Source: JBBQSN01 sp963825505 (lineage in GTDB: Bacteria > Actinomycetota > Actinomycetes > Actinomycetales > CAWJMD01). From it: a DNA stretch of 64,000 nt. The translations under genes were made by a program, and so were the position numbers. The notes under the pieces are model-generated. The model searched no databases and was not told the origin of the DNA. It saw nothing but the letters and a program-made list of their open reading frames with translations. Position 1 is the first letter of the stretch; every line of letters begins with the position of its first letter. Shown here one piece after another: positions 45,576 to 57,694 of the stretch. The DNA lies in NCBI GenBank assembly GCA_963825505.1, contig CAWGTL010000002.1:159616-223615 (forward strand), in the 5' to 3' direction.

Positions 45576-46097
45576 TCACTGCTCGACGGTGATCCCGGTG
45601 ATGACCTGGTCCTCGCGGGGACGGTCGCCGGGGCCCGTGGGGGTGGTGGCGATCGCGTCGACGACGTCGCGACCGGCCTGGTCGACGACCTCGCCGAAGA
45701 TCGTGTGCTTCATGTTCAGGTGCGGCGTCGGCCCCACCGTGAGGAAGAACTGCGAGCCGTTGGTGCCGCGGCCCATCTGCTTGCCGGCGTTGGCCATCGC
45801 GAGCAGGTACGGACGGTCGAAGGTGAGGTCGCCCGTCACCTCGTCGTCGAAGGCGTAGCCCGGGCCGCCGGTGCCGGTGCCGAGCGGGCACCCGCCCTGG
45901 ATCATGAAGCCGTTGATCACGCGGTGGAACGCGAGGCCGTCGTAGAACGGCTCGGTCTTCTTCTCACCGGTCCTGGGGTCGGTCCACTCCTTGGTGCCCT
46001 CCGCCAGCCCGACGAAGTTCTTCACCGTGTGCGGGGCGTGGTTCGGGAAGAGCTCGATCCGGATGTCACCGGCGGTCGTGTGCAGCGTCGCGAACAT
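45576..46097 (-). CDS. ppiA: Cyclophilin-type peptidyl-prolyl isomerase
   Basis: A 173-residue cytosolic cyclophilin. MFATLHTTAGDIRIELFPNH, then FHRVINGFMIQGGCP with the catalytic Arg, GTNGSQFFLTVG and HTIFGEVVDQAG are the family core. It catalyses cis-trans isomerisation of prolyl bonds during folding. ATG at 46097. It lies 45 bp from the rhomboid gene and is probably monocistronic. Confidence 0.95.
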   Translation of the reverse strand: MFATLHTTAGDIRIELFPNHAPHTVKNFVGLAEGTKEWTDPRTGEKKTEPFYDGLAFHRVINGFMIQGGCPLGTGTGGPGYAFDDEVTGDLTFDRPYLLAMANAGKQMGRGTNGSQFFLTVGPTPHLNMKHTIFGEVVDQAGRDVVDAIATTPTGPGDRPREDQVITGITVEQ

Positions 46098-46130
46098 GCT
46101 CGCAATCCTCGCACGAGCACGACGGACGGG

Positions 46131-46154
46131 CCTGCGGCGGGCTCCCGCCGCAGG
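46131..46154. repeat. 11-bp inverted repeat upstream of ppiA
   Basis: CCTGCGGCGGG (46131-46141) and CCCGCCGCAGG (46144-46154) form an 11-bp perfect stem with a 2-nt centre. It lies between the divergent ppiA and the TTG-start gene at 46268, where a terminator is not expected; it could be an operator or a stable leader hairpin. Confidence 0.4.
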
Positions 46155-46267
46155 ATCCGGGGGGCACCCGAGCGGCACGCGGGCCGTTGACGGGGCAAGA
46201 TAGGGCGCAGCACCAGACCCGCACGGCAACCGTGATCCGGGGAGACCCGGGTCCGAGGGGAGGACCC

Positions 46268-47107
46268 TTGTTCCGCACCAAGAGCCGTTCCGAGCGAGCC
46301 GCCGACACCGCGCGCGCGCAGGCCGACGTCCTGAAGGACCAGGCGGCCACGCTGCTCGACCGGGCCGCACCGGTGGCCGCCACCGCGAAGGAGCAGGCCG
46401 CGCACGCCGCCCACTCCGCCCGCGAGTGGGCCAGCCCGCGGCTGGAGAAGGCTCGTGACCGGTCGGTCGAGGCGGCCGCCCCCAAGGTCGAGCAGGCCGC
46501 CGAGGCGCTCGGTCCCAGGGTCGACGCCGCGCGCGACAAGATCGTCGAGGACCTCCTGCCCCGCATCGTGGAGGCCGTCGCCGCGGCCGCCGCCGCCGCG
46601 GCCGCCAAGACCGACGAGGCGCAGGCAGCGTCGCGCTCCGCCCTGAGCAGCGTCGAGAGCGCCGCGAAGGGGGCCCAGCCGAAGCCGAAGCGCCGCCGCG
46701 CGGGCAAGGCGCTGCTGGTGCTGGGCGTGATCGGTGCCGCCGGCGCTGCGGGCTACGCCGCGTGGCGCGCCAACCAGCCCACCGACGACCCGTGGGCCAC
46801 CGCCACCGGCACCCCGCGCAGCGCGTCGACGTCGAGCACCACCTCGAGCACGTCGTCGAGCACCGCGGCTCCCAAGGCTGCGGCCGCACCGACCGCGGGC
46901 AGCAGCGCGCTGGCCACCGGTGAGGCGGAGAAGGTCGCCGAGCCGGCGGGCGAGTCCGACCTGCCCGGCGTCGACACCTCCGGTACCGACACCGCCGGCA
47001 CCGACTCCACCGACACCGCCGGCACCGAGGTCGGGTCCGACTCGGACGAGACCGCCAAGCCCGGGCCGCGCAAGGCCGCGCACAGCAAGGAGGACGACGC
47101 CTCCTGA
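46268..47107 (+). CDS. Alanine-rich single-pass membrane protein
   Basis: A 279-residue protein of unknown function. A long Ala/Lys/Glu amphipathic region (SERAADTARAQADVLKDQAA onward, residues about 8-130) resembles apolipoprotein- or DUF5324-like helices. One membrane helix (KALLVLGVIGAAGAAGYAAW) near residue 150 and a Ser/Thr/Ala-rich acidic tail follow. TTG at 46268 is chosen for its GGGGAGGAC Shine-Dalgarno; an upstream in-frame GTG at 46187 would cover the promoter region. After the helix it has GYAAWR...DDPWATAT, closely like the 39-residue protein at 48506. Confidence 0.7.
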   Translation: MFRTKSRSERAADTARAQADVLKDQAATLLDRAAPVAATAKEQAAHAAHSAREWASPRLEKARDRSVEAAAPKVEQAAEALGPRVDAARDKIVEDLLPRIVEAVAAAAAAAAAKTDEAQAASRSALSSVESAAKGAQPKPKRRRAGKALLVLGVIGAAGAAGYAAWRANQPTDDPWATATGTPRSASTSSTTSSTSSSTAAPKAAAAPTAGSSALATGEAEKVAEPAGESDLPGVDTSGTDTAGTDSTDTAGTEVGSDSDETAKPGPRKAAHSKEDDAS

Positions 47108-47127
47108 GCCGCGTCCGCACCTGAGTG

Positions 47128-47167
47128 CCGAAGGCCCCGGGCTCCCTGAGGAGCGCGGGGTCTTCGG
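47128..47167. terminator. Bidirectional terminator hairpin
   Basis: An 18-bp stem (CCGAAGGCCCCGGGCTCC against GGAGCGCGGGGTCTTCGG) with one G-U pair and one mismatch around a CTGA loop. It lies between convergent genes ending at 47107 and 47212, as expected for a shared terminator. Confidence 0.75.
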
Positions 47168-47211
47168 TCGTCCGGGGGCCGGCGAGGGCGCGGCTCGGGG
47201 TGAGGGCGCGG

Positions 47212-48177
47212 TCAGCGGTTGGCGGCGGCCTGGTCGAGCTCGAGCCCGGGCTCCAGCTCGCCGACGGACTGCTCGAACGGCGTGGCCGGAGGGGGCGCCT
47301 CGTGGTGCTGCAGGGCGCTGACCTGGGCCACGGCCTTGTGCACGTACCAGCGGTGGAAGACCCGCTGGTGCAGCGGCGTCTCCAGGGTGAGCAGGGTGCC
47401 GGAGCGGGCGTGGGCGTCGATCTCGTCCAGGGCGGTGAGGTACTCCTGCGCCTGGGCCGCCGCCGCCTCCGACAGGGTGAGCCGCACCCGGGTGCGCTCC
47501 ATCCCCGCCGCGGCGGCCTCGCTGGCCAGCCGCTTCAGCTCGTGCCGCACCTCGGCGAAGGTGTCCGCGAGCGTCTGCATGGTCCGCTCGAGCTCGGCCG
47601 GGATCGGCTGGCCCTGGCCCGACGCCTCGCCCACGACCATCAGGGTCAGCTCGCGCAGCTGGCTGTCGACCTGGGCGGCGGCGGCCAGGACGAGCTCGGT
47701 GGGGGCGTCGCCGACGTCGACGGTGAACTGCTGGGCCAGCGGCTCGTCGTCCCAGTCCGCGAGGTCGGCCCAGGCGTCCAGGTCGGGCTCGACATCGTGC
47801 TCGGCGATGTCGCAGGAGTCGCCCAGCTCGGCCCAGACCAGCTTGCCCTCGGGCTCGGGCTCGACCCCCCACTTCGCGGCGAGCGCGTCGACGACGGCGA
47901 GGCCGCGTCCGGTCATCGAGTCGTCGTTCGCCGGCGCCTCGGCCAGCACCGGACGGTGCGCGCCGTCGCGGACCTCGATCCGCAGCACGTCGTCGAGCTG
48001 GACCAGGTTGACCGTCACCGGCGGCTCGGCGTGCAGCAACGCGTTGGTGACCATCTCGGAGACGACCAGGATCGCGTCGTCGGTGCGGTGCTCGAACGGG
48101 CCCTCGGCCAGCGCACCGCTGACGAACCGGCGCGCGCGTCCGGCAGCGTCGGGCTCGTCGCCCAGTGTGAGCAGCAC
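47212..48177 (-). CDS. RsbW-like ATP-binding protein with uncharacterised C-terminal domain
   Basis: A 321-residue protein. The first 120 residues are a GHKL ATPase of the anti-sigma (RsbW/HATPase_c_2) type: AILVVSEMVTNALLHAEPPV (N-box) and DDSMTGRGLAVVDALAAKWG (G-box). The remaining roughly 190 residues, including ELVLAAAAQVDSQLRELTLM and FHRWYVHKAVAQVSAL, are helical and match no domain I can name. The GTG at 48177 has AGGAGG five bases upstream, deciding the start over in-frame codons further up. It may sequester a sigma factor; no anti-anti-sigma gene is nearby. Confidence 0.75.
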   Translation of the reverse strand: MLLTLGDEPDAAGRARRFVSGALAEGPFEHRTDDAILVVSEMVTNALLHAEPPVTVNLVQLDDVLRIEVRDGAHRPVLAEAPANDDSMTGRGLAVVDALAAKWGVEPEPEGKLVWAELGDSCDIAEHDVEPDLDAWADLADWDDEPLAQQFTVDVGDAPTELVLAAAAQVDSQLRELTLMVVGEASGQGQPIPAELERTMQTLADTFAEVRHELKRLASEAAAAGMERTRVRLTLSEAAAAQAQEYLTALDEIDAHARSGTLLTLETPLHQRVFHRWYVHKAVAQVSALQHHEAPPPATPFEQSVGELEPGLELDQAAANR

Positions 48178-48399
48178 GACCGCCTCCTGCCCCGCGTCCA
48201 CTCGATCCCGCCCCTCGGCTCTGCACACGGTAGCCGTGCTGAGCCGAGTTCGGGACGCAATGTCGGCATCACAGTGCGTACGCACCCCACAACGCAGCGT
48301 GCTCGCAGAAGTCATGCGGTTCGGTGGGCGAGATCGCCGTGCTCTCCCAGCCCACACGCCCGGGGCGGTGCGATGTGGGCAGGACGAGCCGAGGGACTG

Positions 48400-48472
48400 T
48401 GGAGCCAAGGGGACTCGAACCCCTAACCCCCTGCTTGCAAAGCAGGTGCGCTACCAATTGCGCCATGGCCCC
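48400..48472 (-). tRNA. tRNA-Ala (TGC)
   Basis: A 73-nt tRNA. Acceptor GGGGCCA pairs with TGGCTCC (one G-U), the D arm is GCGCAATTGGTAGCGC, anticodon stem CCTGC/GCAGG encloses TTTGCAA (anticodon TGC), and the T arm GGGG-TTCGAGT-CCCC is regular. No encoded CCA beyond the discriminator A. Paired with tRNA-Ile near gyrA, as in many actinobacteria. Confidence 0.96.
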
Positions 48473-48505
48473 GAGGGTCGTGGGACCCCGGTGGTGAGGA
48501 AGCGG

Positions 48506-48625
48506 TCAGCGCACCGTGTCGGTGGCCTCGGCCCACAGGTCCTGCTCGGCCTTGTCGGCCTCCATCTTGCGCCAGGCGGCGTACCCGGCACCGGCCAGGC
48601 TCAGGGCGAGCAGCAGCTTCTTCAC
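48506..48625 (-). CDS. DLW-39 family small membrane protein
   Basis: A 39-residue protein, VKKLLLALSLAGAGYAAWRK then MEADKAEQDLWAEATDTVR. One N-terminal hydrophobic helix and the DLW motif at residues 29-31 place it in the actinobacterial DLW-39 family, whose function is unknown. GTG at 48625. It lies between the tRNA-Ala and tRNA-Ile genes on the same strand, its characteristic position. Confidence 0.85.
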   Translation of the reverse strand: MKKLLLALSLAGAGYAAWRKMEADKAEQDLWAEATDTVR

Positions 48626-48654
48626 CGGACCAGCGTACCTGCGGTCCGCCACCA

Positions 48655-48687
48655 CGAAGGCCCCGCCGGATCCCGGCGGGGCCTTCG
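48655..48687 (-). terminator. Strong 15-bp hairpin after tRNA-Ile
   Basis: CGAAGGCCCCGCCGG and CCGGCGGGGCCTTCG form a perfect 15-bp stem around an ATC loop, starting 8 nt past the tRNA-Ile 3' end on the minus strand. It should end tRNA-Ile transcription before the DLW-39 gene. Confidence 0.8.
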
Positions 48688-48694
48688 ACGCTGG

Positions 48695-48768
48695 TGGGCC
48701 TAAGAGGACTTGAACCTCTGACCTCTTCCTTATCAGGGAAGCGCTCTAACCGACTGAGCTATAGGCCC
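48695..48768 (-). tRNA. tRNA-Ile (GAT)
   Basis: A 74-nt tRNA. Acceptor GGGCCTA pairs with TAGGCCC, D arm AGCTCAGTCGGTTAGAGCG, anticodon stem CTTCC/GGAAG encloses CTGATAA (anticodon GAT), T arm AGAGG-TTCAAGT-CCTCT. Discriminator A. Follows DUF3566 and gyrA on the same strand. Confidence 0.96.
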
Positions 48769-48877
48769 GGGACGCACCGCACGCGCCGGAGCGCGTGCGC
48801 AGCGAGGTTACCGCAGCGGCTGGGGTGCTCCCAAACCGGATCGACCGGCCCAGGACGACGCGCTCCGGGACCGCAGG

Positions 48878-49515
48878 TCAGTCGTCGGAGAGGGTGAGGT
48901 GCAGCCCGCCGACCAGGTTCGTCGCGATGTTGTAGAGGAACGCACCGAGGGTGGCCAGGGCGGTCAGCAGCACGACGTTGACGACGGCGATCACGGTGCC
49001 GAGCGAGAGCACCTTGCCGAAGCCGACGTAGTCGTTGATGTCGAACTTGCCGGCACCCAGGATCTGCGACAGGAAGTCGTTGATCTGGGTGAAGATCCCC
49101 ATGCCGTCGAGCACGGTCCACAGCACGCCGGCGGCCACGACCATCGCGATGCCGATGGCGACGCTGAGCAGGAACGCCAGCTTCATCACCGACCACGGGT
49201 CGACCCGCGCGACGGTGAGCCGGACCCGTCGAGGTGCACCCGGCGCGGGACGCGAGCCGGGACGGACCGCGGCCTTCTTCGCCGGTGCCTTCTTCGCCGC
49301 GGGGCGGCCGCCGGGAGCCGGCGGGCGCGAACCGGGCGTGACGGTGCGGGTGGCACCGGTGGTGGGCCCGGAGCCGGTGGGGCGGGGCTGGCGCGCGGGA
49401 CGAGCTCCCGGCGCACCGCTAGGAGGCGTCCCGGAGGTCGTCCCGGAGGTCGTCGTGGCGGGGCGGGGCGAGGAGCTCGTCCTCACCTGGCCCGTGGGGT
49501 TCTGGTCCGACGTGC

Positions 49516-49519
<4 letters not shown>
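48878..49519 (-). CDS. DUF3566 membrane protein
   Basis: A 213-residue protein. About 95 N-terminal residues are disordered, Pro/Thr/Ala/Lys-rich (PAAKKAPAKKAAVRPGSRPA). The DUF3566 domain follows: RVRLTVARVDPWSVMKLAFL with two membrane helices (LLSVAIGIAMVVAAGVLWTV and VIAVVNVVLLTALATLGAFL), ending LTLSDD. Always found next to gyrA in actinobacteria; function unknown, with a suggested role at the division site in some species. GTG at 49519 overlaps the gyrA TGA (GTGA). Confidence 0.93.
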
Positions 49520-52233
<2,714 letters not shown>

Positions 52234-52322
52234 TGTCTAGCGGTCCTTGTCGGGTCCCGATGGCGCGTGGACCAGCGGGGTTCGAGTACCTCTACCCGGT
52301 GCCTGGGCTCTGTCGTGCGGAT

Positions 52323-52339
52323 CGGACGCGGAGCGTCCG
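52323..52339. terminator. Hairpin in the gyrA-gyrB gap
   Basis: CGGACGC and GCGTCCG form a 7-bp stem around GGA in the 198-bp gap between gyrB and gyrA. No U-run. It may attenuate gyrB transcription or separate a gyrA promoter; the rest of the gap shows no clear promoter. Confidence 0.35.
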
Positions 52340-52431
52340 CGAGGGTTCGGGCGGCGTTCGTGAAGACATCCAGCGAAGCAGTCGAACGGAGCCGCCCGGA
52401 CCCGGAAGGACGCTGCGCGCCCGACCCCGGA

Positions 52432-54555
<2,124 letters not shown>

Positions 54556-54641
54556 GAAGGTCGGCTCCCTGCGGTCGCGGTCGCCGGGAGGATGCTCCCG
54601 ACATGGCGGACGGTCACCCGTGGGGCGACCGTTGACCCCTC

Positions 54642-54647
54642 ATCCTA
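54642..54647 (-). promoter_or_regulatory. Possible gyrB -10 element
   Basis: TAGGAT on the minus strand, about 85 nt upstream of the gyrB GTG, resembles an actinobacterial -10 hexamer. No convincing -35. The 246-bp gap to DUF721 otherwise shows nothing. Confidence 0.3.
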
Positions 54648-55333
54648 CGCCTCCGGGCGCCCGGGACACGCATCCTGGGGACCTTCCGTGCCCGTTTTCC
54701 GCCACTGGATCGGGTGCGGACGACTCCCCCCACGTCTCCCGGTCCCCACCGGCCTCTGCAGGGCTCGGCGGCGGGTCGGCGCGGAGGGCGCGGACGCGGC
54801 GTCAGCCGTAGGTGTCGCGCGGACCGCGGCCGCCCTGCACCGTGCGGTGACCGCGCTTCCACGACGGCCCCGCCGGCCCCTTCACCACCAGTCGCGTGAC
54901 CACCCCGGCGCCGAGCTCCTCGGCCAGCCGCGCCAGCACCGACGGCGCCAGCAGCCGCACCTGGGTGGCCCACGCGGTGGAGTCGGTGCGCACCGTCAGC
55001 ATCTGGTCCTGGAAGGTCTCCGGGCGGCAGTGCGAGGCCACCTCCTCGCCCACGATCTGGTCCCAGCGGCCCATCACCCCGCCCACGGCGACGGGCGTGG
55101 TCCAGGCCCTCTCGGTGAGCAGCCCCTGGATCGAGCGGGCGAACGGCTGCGGGTCGCGGTCGTCGGGCCCGGAGCCGGAGCGCGACCCGTCGTCGCGCCG
55201 GCGGCGGGCGCCGGTGCGGGCGCGGGCGGGCGAGCCGGGCCGCAGCCCCTTCGCCGTCGCCGCGGCCCGGGCCCGGGCCAGCGCGGCACGGGCGGCACCC
55301 GCACCGGTGGCCCCGGACGCCTCGCCGGGCGAG

Positions 55334-55375
55334 CTGTCAGATCCAGGACCGGGTCGGGACGGGTGGGTCTGACAG
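55334..55375. repeat. 8-bp inverted repeat at the DUF721 frame break
   Basis: CTGTCAGA (55334-55341) and TCTGACAG (55368-55375) are perfect inverted repeats enclosing 26 bp, exactly where the reading frame fails. They could be the ends of a tiny insertion or a hairpin prone to polymerase error. Confidence 0.6.
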
Positions 55376-55435
55376 GTCGGTCCCGGACGGGTCGGTCCCG
55401 GACGGGTCGGTCCCGGACGGGTCGGTCCCGGACGG
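55376..55435. repeat. Four tandem 15-bp repeats
   Basis: Four exact copies of GTCGGTCCCGGACGG on the plus strand, encoding DPSGT four times in the N-terminus of the DUF721 gene on the minus strand. Copy number in such in-frame repeats usually varies between strains. Confidence 0.85.
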
Positions 55436-55448
55436 GTCGGGGCGCTCG

Positions 55449-56651
55449 TCAGTCACGCGACACCTCGCCCGAACGCACCTGGACCCGGTCCCCCACCAGC
55501 TCCGGCGGCACGTCCTGCTCGACCGCCGCGGTCACCAGCACCTGCTCGGCGCCGGCCACCAGGCCCGCGAGGCGGGTGCGGCGGCCGGAGTCGAGCTCGG
55601 CGAAGACGTCATCGAGCACCAGCACCGGATCACCGTCGCCCGCGCCGGCCTCGGACCGCAAGAGCTGGTAGGACCCCAGCCGCAGCGCCAGCGCGTACGA
55701 CCAGGACTCACCGTGGCTGGCGTACCCCTTGGCCGGCAGCTCACCGAGGTCGAGCAGCAGGTCGTCGCGGTGCGGCCCGACGAGCGACTGCCCGCGCTCG
55801 ACCTCGCGCGGGCGGGCGCGGCCGAGCTCGGCGGTCATCGCCTCGGCGAGCGCGGCGCGGCCGGGCAGCTCGCCGTCGCCCGCGAGCGCCGCACCGAGCC
55901 CTGGCAGTGCGTCGTCCAGGGTCGAGCGGTAGCCGAGGACGGCCAGGCCGGTGGCGTCCGAGACCTGCTGGTACGCCTCGCGCACGTACGGCGCGAGCCG
56001 GGCGACCAGGAACAGGCGGGCTGCGAGCAGCTCGCCGCCGAGCGCCGCGAGCTGGGCGTCCCACACGTCGAGGGTGGAGTCGACGGTGGCGCCCGAGTCG
56101 TCGCGCACCGGCTCGCGCCGGGACCGGCCGCGACCCCTGGCCGGGGACGCCTGCTTGAGCAGGGTGTTGCGCTGGCGCAGCACCCGGTCGTAGTCGGACC
56201 GCACGCCTGCGTACCGCGGGGCGAGGAGGACGAGCAGGTCGTCGAGGAACCGGCGGCGGCCGTCCGGGTCACCCTTGACCAGGGCGAGGTCCTCGGGCGC
56301 GAACAGCACCGAGCGCAGCACCCCGAGCACCTCGCGCGGCCGCGGGACGGGGGAACGGTTCAGCCGGGCCCGGTTCGCGCGGCCGGGGGTGATCTCGAGC
56401 TCGACGACGGTGGTGCGGCCGTCGCGCTCGACGGCGGTGCGCACGACGGCCCGCTCGGCCCCGGCGCGCACCAGCGGCGCGTCGGTGGAGACCCGGTGGC
56501 TGCCGAGCGTGGCGACGTAGCCGATCGCCTCGACCAGGTTGGTCTTGCCCTGCCCGTTCGGGCCGACCAGCGCGGTGGGCCCGGGGTGCAGGGCGAGCTC
56601 GACCTGCGGGTAGCTGCGGAAGTCGGCGAGCGAGAGGTGGCTGACGTGCAC
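55449..56651 (-). CDS. recF: DNA replication and repair protein RecF
   Basis: A 400-residue RecF. VSHLSLADFRSYPQVELALH opens it; Walker A is VGPNGQGKTNLVEAIGYVAT, LLLDLGELPAKGYASHGESW contains the ABC-like signature region, and Walker B is VLVLDDVFAELDSGRR. It loads RecA at gaps during recombinational repair. GTG at 56651. The DUF721 start overlaps its last codons by 8 nt. Confidence 0.96.
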   Translation of the reverse strand: MHVSHLSLADFRSYPQVELALHPGPTALVGPNGQGKTNLVEAIGYVATLGSHRVSTDAPLVRAGAERAVVRTAVERDGRTTVVELEITPGRANRARLNRSPVPRPREVLGVLRSVLFAPEDLALVKGDPDGRRRFLDDLLVLLAPRYAGVRSDYDRVLRQRNTLLKQASPARGRGRSRREPVRDDSGATVDSTLDVWDAQLAALGGELLAARLFLVARLAPYVREAYQQVSDATGLAVLGYRSTLDDALPGLGAALAGDGELPGRAALAEAMTAELGRARPREVERGQSLVGPHRDDLLLDLGELPAKGYASHGESWSYALALRLGSYQLLRSEAGAGDGDPVLVLDDVFAELDSGRRTRLAGLVAGAEQVLVTAAVEQDVPPELVGDRVQVRSGEVSRD

Positions 56652-56681
56652 GGGGCCGCTAGCGGCCGGCCGGCGGCGCCG

Positions 56682-57635
56682 TCACTGGTGCACCTCGCCG
56701 GCGCCCGAGGAGGGACCCGCCTCGTCGGCGTGGTCGGGCGTGACGCCGGGCCCGCCGCCGGCGGCGGTCACCGCGTGGCCGCCGAACTGGTTGCGCAGGG
56801 CCGCGACCGCCTTGATGGCGGGGGAGTCGTCCTGACGGGAGGCGAACCGGGCGAACAGCGCCGCGCTGATCACCGGCATCGGGACGGCGTTGGCGATCGC
56901 CTCCTCGACGGTCCAGCGGCCCTCGCCGGAGTCGTTGGCGTAGCCCTTGATCTGCTCCAGGCCCGGGTCCTCCTCCAGCGCCTTGACCAGCAGGTCGAGC
57001 AGCCAGGACCGCACCACGGTGCCGCGGGTCCACGCCTTGAAGGTGCCGTGCACGTCGGTGACGATGTCCTTGGCCGCCAGCAGCTCGTAGCCCTCGGCGT
57101 ACGCGTGCATCAGGCCGTACTCGATGCCGTTGTGCACCATCTTCGCGTAGTGACCGGCGCCGATCGCCCCGGCGTGGACGAAGCCCTCCTCGCGCGGGCC
57201 CTCCGGCCGCAGCGCGTCGAAGACGGGCATCGTGCGCTCGACCAGGTCGGCGTCGCCACCGACCATCAGGCCGTAGCCGTTGTCCAGGCCCCACACACCG
57301 CCGGAGACGCCGCAGTCGAGGTAGCCGATGCCGTGCGCGGCGAGCTTCTCGGCGTTGACGGCGTCCTGGGTGAACCGGGAGTTGCCGCCCTCGATCACCA
57401 GGTCGCCCTCGGCGAGCAGGCCGGACAGCTCCTCGACGACGGGGGCGACGACCTCGACCGGCACCATGATCCAGACCGTGCGCGGGGTGGGCAGCGCCTG
57501 GACCATCTCGGCCAGGGTGGCTGCGTCGGAGACGTCCTGGTTGCGGTCGTAGCCGGTGACGTCCACGCCACCGCGGCGCAGCCGGTCGCGCATGTTGTGG
57601 CCCATCTTGCCGAGGCCGACGAGTCCGATGTGCAT
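56682..57635 (-). CDS. gnd: 6-phosphogluconate dehydrogenase, decarboxylating (short type)
   Basis: A 317-residue YqeC/GntZ-type enzyme oxidising 6-phosphogluconate to ribulose-5-phosphate and CO2. MHIGLVGLGKMGHNMRDRLR binds NAD(P); VIEGGNSRFTQDA, GVSGGVWGLDNGYGLMVGGD and the catalytic Lys in GAGHYAKMVHNGIEYGLMHA follow. It is shorter than the 470-residue classical form, as expected of this subfamily. ATG at 57635; location between dnaN and recF is usual in Streptomyces and Nocardioidaceae. Confidence 0.95.
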   Translation of the reverse strand: MHIGLVGLGKMGHNMRDRLRRGGVDVTGYDRNQDVSDAATLAEMVQALPTPRTVWIMVPVEVVAPVVEELSGLLAEGDLVIEGGNSRFTQDAVNAEKLAAHGIGYLDCGVSGGVWGLDNGYGLMVGGDADLVERTMPVFDALRPEGPREEGFVHAGAIGAGHYAKMVHNGIEYGLMHAYAEGYELLAAKDIVTDVHGTFKAWTRGTVVRSWLLDLLVKALEEDPGLEQIKGYANDSGEGRWTVEEAIANAVPMPVISAALFARFASRQDDSPAIKAVAALRNQFGGHAVTAAGGGPGVTPDHADEAGPSSGAGEVHQ

Positions 57636-57694
57636 GCGCGCTCCCGGGGGTGAGGTGCGGTGCGGGGTCGGGTCCGAGTGTGGTGCGGTGGACC

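Larger units (their letters stand above)
54802..55456 (-). pseudogene. DUF721 (DciA-like) protein, frame broken near the N-terminus
   Basis: The conserved C-terminal part reads DDRDPQPFARSIQGLLTERA, VGGVMGRWDQIVGEEVASHC and KRGHRTVQGGRGPRDTYG, the family that includes the helicase-loader-like DciA. From the expected GTG (55456, overlapping the recF stop) the frame reads VTDERP then four DPSGT repeats and DLSDPPVPTRSWI to a TGA at about 55337. The DUF721 frame is +1 and has no ATG/GTG/TTG before residue VGGVMG (55086), inside the domain. The 655-nt span is one base over. A frameshift or an assembly indel at 55326-55380 is likely; a CTG start is less so. Confidence 0.75.
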
